The notes under the pieces are model-generated. The model saw only the letters and a list, made by a program, of their open reading frames with translations. It had not been told where the DNA came from and made no database searches. The translations under genes were made by a program, and so were the position numbers. A DNA stretch of 64,000 nt from the NCBI RefSeq assembly GCF_050942215.1, contig NZ_CP192056.1:6386001-6450000 (forward strand), written 5' to 3'. Of the stretch, positions 58,480-64,000 are shown piece by piece (position 1 is the first letter of the stretch; each line of letters opens with the position of its first letter). This DNA is from Sphaerimonospora sp050942215 (GTDB lineage: Bacteria; Actinomycetota; Actinomycetes; Streptosporangiales; Streptosporangiaceae).

Positions 58480-58511
58480 AGGGGCCCACGGCGGGTGTTC
58501 CGTGGGCCCCT
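58480..58511 (-). terminator. Terminator after the class A PBP gene
   Basis: AGGGGCCCACGG and CCGTGGGCCCCT form a 12-bp perfect stem with an 8-base loop, 24 bp after the PBP stop. It is symmetrical and could act both ways. Confidence 0.85.
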
Positions 58512-58534
58512 CGACGTTCGACCGGCGTTACCGC

Positions 58535-61500
58535 TTACCGCGTGCCGACTCTCCGGTTGTCCGCCGCGGCCGGGGTCGTGACCGGGAGCGAGGCGGGGGA
58601 GCCGTTGCCGAGCGGTTGGTCGTCGCCTCCGGAATCGCCCGGACCGCTCTGCAGGTCGAGGCCGCCGTCGTCGCTGCACGACAGGTCGCCGGGCGGGCAG
58701 CCGACGTCATCGGGTTGGAACGGCAGCTCGTCGTCCGGGAAGATCGGCGGAGCCTCCTCGTTCTGTGTGGGACTCGGCGACGGCGACGGGCTCGGCGCGA
58801 TGTTCTCCGGCATGCCGATCCCCGCCTTCGGCGGGAACTGCTCGACCGGCTTGCCCTCATGAGCCGCGATCATGAAGTTGCGCCAAATGGTGGTCGGCGG
58901 GCCCGCGCCCTCGAATCCCAGCGACCTCTCGTGAGCTCGGGAGTAAGGGTTCTCGGCGTTGTACTTCTTACTGGGCTTGTTGTTGGGAGTCTCTGGACAC
59001 GTCCCGTTGGAAAGGGGCTGTACGACCTTGCCGCTCTTAGTAAGACACTGCTCCCGGTACATGCCCACCGCTGTGGACAGTTGGGGAGTGAAGCCGACGA
59101 ACCACGCCTCCTTCTCATCGTTGTTGGTTCCGGTCTTACCGGCCGCGGGTCGACCGATCTGGCCTGTGCTCGACGCCGTACCCCCCTTGATCACCGCCTC
59201 CAGCGCGACGGTCGCATCAGCAGCGGCGTCCGGTGAGATGACCTGTTTGACGTCCTTCTTCTCCGTGAGGACGACCGTCTTGCCCTGCTTGACTTCTCTG
59301 ATCACGTGGTAGTCGATGTGCTTGCCCTGGTTGGCGAAGATCGAGTAGCCGGCGGCCTGTTCGACGGGCGTGACACCGACGCTGCCGATCGCGAGCTGGT
59401 AGCCGTGGCCGTCCTCACCGTTGACACCGTTCTTGTCGTCTTCGAGGGCCTTCTTGCTGATGCCCGCGGCTTCGGCGAGGGCTCGCAGGTCGTCCAGCTG
59501 ACCCGGCAGCGCGAACGCCATCGAGGCGTAGGCCGTGTTGATCGAGTGAGCGGTGGCATAAATGACATCGATCGCCGGGGGCACGGCGTGGCCGTTGGTG
59601 ATGGGTGTGGTGCCCGGGAGCTTCTCCGGCACCGTCTTGCTGCCGGGAACCAGGCTGTTGAGGCTGTAGCCCGCCTCCAGCCAGGCCGCCAGAACATAGG
59701 GCTTGAACGCCGACGCCGCCTGTTTCCTGGCATCGAACGGCTCGTTCAAGAAGTCCTTCGTGTAGTCATCCCCGCCGTAGAACGCGTGGACCTGACCGGT
59801 CTTCGGGTCCACCGACGCAAGACCCGTGTGGTATTCCCGGGACATGTTCGACGTGACGCCCTTGACGGCCTTCTGGGCCTCCTTCATGAGCCTCTTGTCG
59901 AACGTGGTGTAGATCTTGTAGCCGCCGGTTTCGATGTCGTCGCGCTCGATGCCCCGAGCCTGCAGTTCGCGAAGAGCGACTTGGAGCATGTAGCCCTTGA
60001 GCCCACCGAAGGCCTGGGACACCTGCTTCGGTCGGGGCTTGGGGAACTTGGCCTGGGTGATGTCCGGATATTTGGGCTTGCCGTCCTCGCCGGTCATCTC
60101 GGCCATGCCCTTGACGACGTAGGTGAACCGTTCCTGGGTGGGAGCGAAGTTCTTCTTGCTCTCCGCGAGGTCGAAGTTGCCGGGCTGCTGGATGCGACCG
60201 GCCAGATAGGCACCCTGAGCCGGGGTGAGGTCCTTGGTCTTCTTTCCGAAGAACTCCCGCGCGGCGGCCTCGATGCCGTAGGTGTTGCGGCCGAAGGGCA
60301 CCGTGTTCAGGTAGTACTCGAGGACCTTGTCCTTGGACCACTCCTTGTCGAGCTTCACCGAGATGAAGATCTCCGTGACCTTCCGCTTGATCGTCACGTC
60401 CCGGCTCAGCGTGTCGAAGTAGTTGCGGGCCATCTGCTGGGTGATGGTCGAGGCACCCTGGGTCTGCTGGCCGGTGACCGTCATCCACACCGACCGGCCG
60501 ATGGCGCTCAGGTCGATGCCGGAGTCCTCATAGAAGCTGCGGTTCTCCGCGGCGACCACCGCATCCCGCACGTGCTCGGGCACCTGGTCGAGCGAGACCC
60601 TGATCCGCGCGGTGCCGAGCCGGGCGATCGCCGAGCCGTCCCGGTAGTAGAAGACGCTTCCCTGGGCCGTCGCGCTCTCCTGCGCGTCCCGCTCGGACGG
60701 CAGATCGGTGTTCATGTAGCCGACCATGATCATTCCGAACACGCCGGCGGTGAGCACGGCACAGCTCGCCAACACGATCTTCCAGCTCGGGACGAAGCGT
60801 TTCCAGCCGGCCCGGCGCGGCCCGTCGTCATCGTCGAAGTCCTCGGGACCACCGGGACCGCGCCCACCGGGACCGCCTGGGCCGTTCGGGCCGCCGGGGC
60901 CGCCCGGGGCACCGCGTCCGGGGACGGGCCTGCGCCGCCGCCCGCCGGACGACATGATCTCGGTCTCCTGTGCCCCCGGTTCCCGCCTGGGACCGCCGGG
61001 AGGCATCCCCAACGGTCCTTCCCGGGAAATCCGGGTCTGCTCATCGCCGCCGAACTCGCCGGGACCGGGAGAGGCACCGCGACGACCCGGCCCACCGGGA
61101 CCGTTCCCCGGCCTGCCGTGCTCACCACCCGGGCCGGGCCGCCGTCCGGGGCCCTGCTGGCCCTGCTGGCCCTGCTGACCCCGCGGTGGCGGCTGCGGGA
61201 CGGCGTTCATGGCGGCCGTGTCCTCAAATGCCGCGTCCATGCGACGGCCGCCGGGCGCCTGCTGGGAACGCGGACCGGGCTGTGCGGCACGCTGCCCGGC
61301 CTGGGGTGGCGCGGCCTGGGGCCGGGGCGGGCCCTGCGGATTCACAGCGGGGCGCGGGTGGCGGGCCGTCGGTTGCCCGGCCGCCTGAGGGTTCGGCGGC
61401 TGCTGGGGATGGCGCGGCTGCTGAGGGTGGGAGGGCAGAGGGTCTCGGCCACGTCCCGGGTAGGGTTCTCCGTACTCGCCGGATTCCCGGGGCGTGCGAC

Positions 61501-61588
61501 GGCGGCGCCCAGGGCGGGGCGATCCGCCGGGGCCCGAGGGATCCTCGGGGCGGCCGGTCGGCTCCGGTCCATAGCTGCTGTTAGTCAC
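58535..61588 (-). CDS. Class A penicillin-binding protein (PonA-like)
   Basis: The 1017-aa bifunctional enzyme polymerises and cross-links peptidoglycan. Residues 1-265 are cytoplasmic and low-complexity (Pro, Gly, Gln, Arg). The membrane helix is about 270-292. The GT51 domain has catalytic Glu348 in AAENRSFYEDSGID and GASTITQQMARNYF. The transpeptidase has SAFK (626-629), SIN (682-684) and KTG (818-820). The C-terminus is Pro/Ser-rich. The long cytoplasmic head may bind partners such as phosphorylation or division factors. GTG start after ACGAGGA. Confidence 0.95.
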   Translation of the reverse strand: MTNSSYGPEPTGRPEDPSGPGGSPRPGRRRRTPRESGEYGEPYPGRGRDPLPSHPQQPRHPQQPPNPQAAGQPTARHPRPAVNPQGPPRPQAAPPQAGQRAAQPGPRSQQAPGGRRMDAAFEDTAAMNAVPQPPPRGQQGQQGQQGPGRRPGPGGEHGRPGNGPGGPGRRGASPGPGEFGGDEQTRISREGPLGMPPGGPRREPGAQETEIMSSGGRRRRPVPGRGAPGGPGGPNGPGGPGGRGPGGPEDFDDDDGPRRAGWKRFVPSWKIVLASCAVLTAGVFGMIMVGYMNTDLPSERDAQESATAQGSVFYYRDGSAIARLGTARIRVSLDQVPEHVRDAVVAAENRSFYEDSGIDLSAIGRSVWMTVTGQQTQGASTITQQMARNYFDTLSRDVTIKRKVTEIFISVKLDKEWSKDKVLEYYLNTVPFGRNTYGIEAAAREFFGKKTKDLTPAQGAYLAGRIQQPGNFDLAESKKNFAPTQERFTYVVKGMAEMTGEDGKPKYPDITQAKFPKPRPKQVSQAFGGLKGYMLQVALRELQARGIERDDIETGGYKIYTTFDKRLMKEAQKAVKGVTSNMSREYHTGLASVDPKTGQVHAFYGGDDYTKDFLNEPFDARKQAASAFKPYVLAAWLEAGYSLNSLVPGSKTVPEKLPGTTPITNGHAVPPAIDVIYATAHSINTAYASMAFALPGQLDDLRALAEAAGISKKALEDDKNGVNGEDGHGYQLAIGSVGVTPVEQAAGYSIFANQGKHIDYHVIREVKQGKTVVLTEKKDVKQVISPDAAADATVALEAVIKGGTASSTGQIGRPAAGKTGTNNDEKEAWFVGFTPQLSTAVGMYREQCLTKSGKVVQPLSNGTCPETPNNKPSKKYNAENPYSRAHERSLGFEGAGPPTTIWRNFMIAAHEGKPVEQFPPKAGIGMPENIAPSPSPSPSPTQNEEAPPIFPDDELPFQPDDVGCPPGDLSCSDDGGLDLQSGPGDSGGDDQPLGNGSPASLPVTTPAAADNRRVGTR

Positions 61589-62100
61589 GCGTCCTCGTTA
61601 GGTCTCAAGGGAATTCGTCGACGTCGGCCGAGGGCCGGGCAAGGTTCCTCCTGAAGGGGGATCGCCCTGCAGCGAGGAGCCTGGGGATCGGCTGCCGGAG
61701 AGGACGAACGAGACCGCCAGGTGGTTCCGTAACAACCATGGCAGACCTCCGGCACGGGGACCTGGGATTCGCCGTACTTTCCGGCACCGGGGACACGGGC
61801 CGTCACGGCGGTGACCTGGTCGGCCAGCTGCGGCGATTCGTCCCGTTACGTCAATGTGAATTTGCTCACGTTGGAGACGGGACGACACGGGCAGACGACT
61901 GTGGTCGTGGTCGTGGCCGCGGTGAAGTTCGACGGGAGCGGCCGTCAGGCCGCCGGTTTCGGCGAGCCCCACCGGCCAATCCCGCCCGGCCTGTCCGGCC
62001 GGCCACTGGTTCCCCACAAGTGGCCAGATTACGGCGATTTGCCAAACCTTGCCCAATCGTTGACACGTTGCGCTCTATAGCGCGCCGACGTATTCTGCCG
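61589..62100. other. Divergent intergenic region between the PBP and PadR genes
   Basis: About 510 bp without a convincing gene. Reading frames on the minus strand have poor codon bias. TTGACA at 62060 may be a minus-35. The PBP leader of about 150 bp could fold, but I recognise no riboswitch. Confidence 0.35.
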
Positions 62101-62119
62101 ATGTATCGGCTCGATACAT
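62101..62119. promoter_or_regulatory. Inverted repeat before the PadR gene, operator candidate
   Basis: ATGTATCG and CGATACAT are perfect 8-bp arms around GCT, 25 bp before the PadR start. PadR-family sites contain ATGT and ACAT arms, as here, though the usual N8 spacing is N11. Autorepression of the padR-ino1 operon is likely. Confidence 0.65.
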
Positions 62120-62144
62120 CGATCGGACATAGGGGGTGGTTCCA

Positions 62145-62864
62145 GTGACGGACTCCGGGTCTCGAAGCGCTCTTCTCGAGCTCGCCGTCCTGGGATCGCT
62201 GCACGAAACCCCGCTGCACGGGTATGAACTGCGTAAACGGCTCAACACCCTGCTCGGGATGTTCCGTGCGTTCTCCTACGGGTCCCTGTACCCGTGTCTA
62301 CGCAGTCTGCTGGGCGACGGCCTCATCGCGGAGGAGGAGCCTCCGGAGGACACGGTCCTCGGCCGCCGGTCGAAGATCGTCTACAAGCTGACGGCGGAGG
62401 GCAAGGAGCGGCTGCACGAACTGCTCACCCAGGCGGGTCCGTCCGCCTGGGAGGACGAGAGCTTCGGCATCCACTTCGCCTTCTTCCGGCACGCCGAGGC
62501 GGAGGTCCGGCTGCGCATTCTCGAGGGCCGCCGCAGCCGCCTGGAGGAACGACTCGAGCGCGTCCGTACGGCTCTGGCACGCACGAGGGAGCGGCTCGAC
62601 CGCTACACCCTCGAGCTGCAGCGCCACGGACTGGAGTCGGTCGAGCGGGAGGTCCGCTGGCTCAACGAGCTCATCGACTCGGAGCGGCGGAGCAGTACGG
62701 CCCTGTCAGCGGCGGCGGAATCGACGGGCTCCGCCACTCCGGCCGGGCCGACCGAGACCGACGACGCGGACGAAGCCGGCGTGACGCCCCCTCAGGCGGC
62801 GGCTCCGGGGCGAGCCGTACAGGAAAGAGATCAGAGGGCGGACTCGCCCGAGGCTGATGAATAG
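62145..62864 (+). CDS. PadR-family transcriptional regulator
   Basis: The 239-aa protein has a PadR winged helix (LLELAVLGSLHETPLHGYEL, then FSYGSLYPCLRSLLGDGLI), a coiled-coil C-terminal part and a disordered acidic tail. GTG at 62145 is chosen after GGGGGTGG; a GTG at 62136 is also open. It is 17 bp upstream of ino1 in the same operon, a conserved actinobacterial arrangement. It probably senses a metabolite linked to inositol. Its operator candidate is at 62101. Confidence 0.9.
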   Translation: MTDSGSRSALLELAVLGSLHETPLHGYELRKRLNTLLGMFRAFSYGSLYPCLRSLLGDGLIAEEEPPEDTVLGRRSKIVYKLTAEGKERLHELLTQAGPSAWEDESFGIHFAFFRHAEAEVRLRILEGRRSRLEERLERVRTALARTRERLDRYTLELQRHGLESVEREVRWLNELIDSERRSSTALSAAAESTGSATPAGPTETDDADEAGVTPPQAAAPGRAVQERDQRADSPEADE

Positions 62865-62881
62865 GTAAAGGAGCGGGTGCC

Positions 62882-63961
62882 ATGGGTTCGGTGCGCGTAG
62901 CCATCGTGGGCGTGGGAAACTGCGCCGCATCGCTGGTACAGGGTGTCCACTACTACAGGGACGCGGATCCGGACAGCCGAGTGCCGGGCCTGATGCACGT
63001 GCGCTTCGGTGATTACCACGTCGGTGACGTCGAGTTCGTCGCCGCCTTCGATGTGGACGCCAAGAAGGTCGGCCGGGATCTGTCCGAGGCGATCGTCGCC
63101 TCCGAGAACAACACGATCAAGATATGCGACGTGCCGCCGCTCGGCGTGACCGTACAGCGCGGGCCCACCTTCGACGGGCTGGGCGAGTACTACCGGGAGA
63201 TCATCGAGGAGTCCGACGAAAAGCCCGTGGACGTCGTCCAGGCGCTCAAGGACGCCCGGGTGGACGTCCTGGTCTCCTACCTGCCGGTGGGGTCCGAGGA
63301 GGCCGACCGGTTCTACGCCCAGTGCGCGATCGACGCGAAGGTGGCGTTCGTCAACGCGCTGCCCGTCTTCATCGCCACCGACCCGAAGTGGGCGGCCAAG
63401 TTCACCGAGGCCGGTGTGCCGATCGTGGGCGACGACATCAAGTCGCAGGTCGGCGCGACCATCACCCACCGCGTGATGGCCAAGCTGTTCGAGGACCGCG
63501 GGGTCGAGCTGCTGCGCACCTACCAGCTCAACTTCGGCGGCAACATGGACTTCATGAACATGCTGGAGCGGACCCGCCTGCAGTCGAAGAAGATCTCCAA
63601 GACGCAGTCGGTCACCTCCCAGATCCCGCACGAGATGGCCAAGGCCGATGTGCACATCGGCCCGTCGGACCACGTGCCGTGGCTGGACGACCGCAAGTGG
63701 GCCTACGTCCGCCTGGAGGGCCGCTCCTTCGGTGACACGCCGCTGAACCTGGAGTACAAGCTGGAGGTCTGGGACTCGCCCAACTCCGCCGGCATCATCA
63801 TCGACGCGGTGCGCGCCGCCAAGATCGCCCTGGATCGGGGGATCGGCGGGCCGCTGCTGTCACCCTCGTCCTACTTCATGAAGTCGCCGCCGGAGCAGTA
63901 CTCCGACGACGACGCCCGCGACGCGGTCGAGAAGTTCATCCGCGGTGAGGTCGAGCGTTAG
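62882..63961 (+). CDS. ino1: Inositol-3-phosphate synthase
   Basis: This enzyme converts glucose 6-phosphate to myo-inositol 3-phosphate with bound NAD. The 359-aa protein is the short actinobacterial type. It has the Rossmann start VRVAIVGVGNCAASLVQGVH, DDIKSQVGATITHRVMAKLF, and NFGGNMDFMNML followed by KKISKTQSVTS. Products feed phosphatidylinositol and mycothiol. It is second in the padR-ino1 operon, with AAAGGAG upstream of the ATG and a terminator just after the stop. Confidence 0.97.
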   Translation: MGSVRVAIVGVGNCAASLVQGVHYYRDADPDSRVPGLMHVRFGDYHVGDVEFVAAFDVDAKKVGRDLSEAIVASENNTIKICDVPPLGVTVQRGPTFDGLGEYYREIIEESDEKPVDVVQALKDARVDVLVSYLPVGSEEADRFYAQCAIDAKVAFVNALPVFIATDPKWAAKFTEAGVPIVGDDIKSQVGATITHRVMAKLFEDRGVELLRTYQLNFGGNMDFMNMLERTRLQSKKISKTQSVTSQIPHEMAKADVHIGPSDHVPWLDDRKWAYVRLEGRSFGDTPLNLEYKLEVWDSPNSAGIIIDAVRAAKIALDRGIGGPLLSPSSYFMKSPPEQYSDDDARDAVEKFIRGEVER

Positions 63962-63971
63962 GTCGTACGAT

Positions 63972-64000
63972 GCCCCGGCTCAGCCCGAGCCGGGGCGTTT
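63972..64000 (+). terminator. Terminator of the padR-ino1 operon
   Basis: GCCCCGGCT and AGCCGGGGC form a 9-bp stem with a 7-base loop and are followed by GTTT at the end of the window. Confidence 0.8.

Noticed and set aside
61598..62056. 152-codon minus-strand frame in the PBP/PadR gap
   Set aside because: Codon bias and composition are unlike real genes here; no binding site.

Overview
The window is very GC-rich chromosomal DNA from a filamentous actinomycete. Several features point to Streptosporangiales, probably a Streptosporangiaceae-type genome: GTG starts, very GC-biased third codon positions, an AfsR/SARP-type regulator, an LCP protein, leaderless promoters, and the gene order dnaX-ybaB-recR-DUF5063-ask-asd and rpsF-ssb-rpsR-rplI-MATE-dnaB. 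The order matches what I remember of Streptomyces and relatives. The genus is an inference. No phage, transposase, BGC core enzyme or Cas gene is visible.

Layout. 1-5.1 kb: an Opp/Dpp-type ABC importer (truncated at the left edge) divergent from a LacI regulator. 5.2-24.6 kb: mostly single genes: LCP protein, a kinase-like protein lacking both signature lysines, LysR/aminotransferase pair, GNAT, a 1036-aa SARP-NB-ARC-TPR regulator, N5-Gln-type methyltransferase, TetR, SURF1, amidohydrolase, amidase, and a wall-peptidase-like protein. 24.9-31.5 kb, read leftward: SRP RNA, dnaX, ybaB, recR, DUF5063 gene, ask (with an internal start for a beta subunit), asd. 31.6-38.0 kb: two tRNA-Ser genes, a VapBC-like pair, a protein O-mannosyltransferase, a zinc metallopeptidase, tadA with two tandem partner genes, and upp. 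38.5-47.0 kb: a small membrane gene with a PH-domain protein, an XRE-TPR regulator, a GntR regulator with a 27-bp palindromic operator, a dnaN paralogue, and a NarL-type two-component system divergent from an ABC-2 exporter. 47.0-53.5 kb: dnaB split by a 500-aa class-3 intein, MATE transporter, rplI, rpsR, ssb, rpsF. 53.7-64 kb: small membrane proteins, endonuclease IV, two GT87-type transferases, a class A PBP, and a PadR-ino1 operon.

The most unusual structure is a family of intergenic elements at 1831-2073, 24625-24879, 51610-51732 (half copy) and 55398-55639. A complete copy has two direct 53-bp units, a central dyad of CGTGATCTTGCA and its complement, and two inverted units at nearly the same spacing, giving an approx. 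250-bp imperfect palindrome. C-rich DNA lies on its left and G-rich DNA on its right. The spacing is kept although the sequence drifts; 53 bp is five helical turns. I do not recognise this family, and three of four copies lie between convergent genes.

Other points of interest are the WCT-type DnaB intein with a damaged first LAGLIDADG motif and a zinc-ribbon-like insertion, DnaA boxes between dnaB and the MATE gene, and a five-copy ACCTTCAGT array upstream of endonuclease IV.
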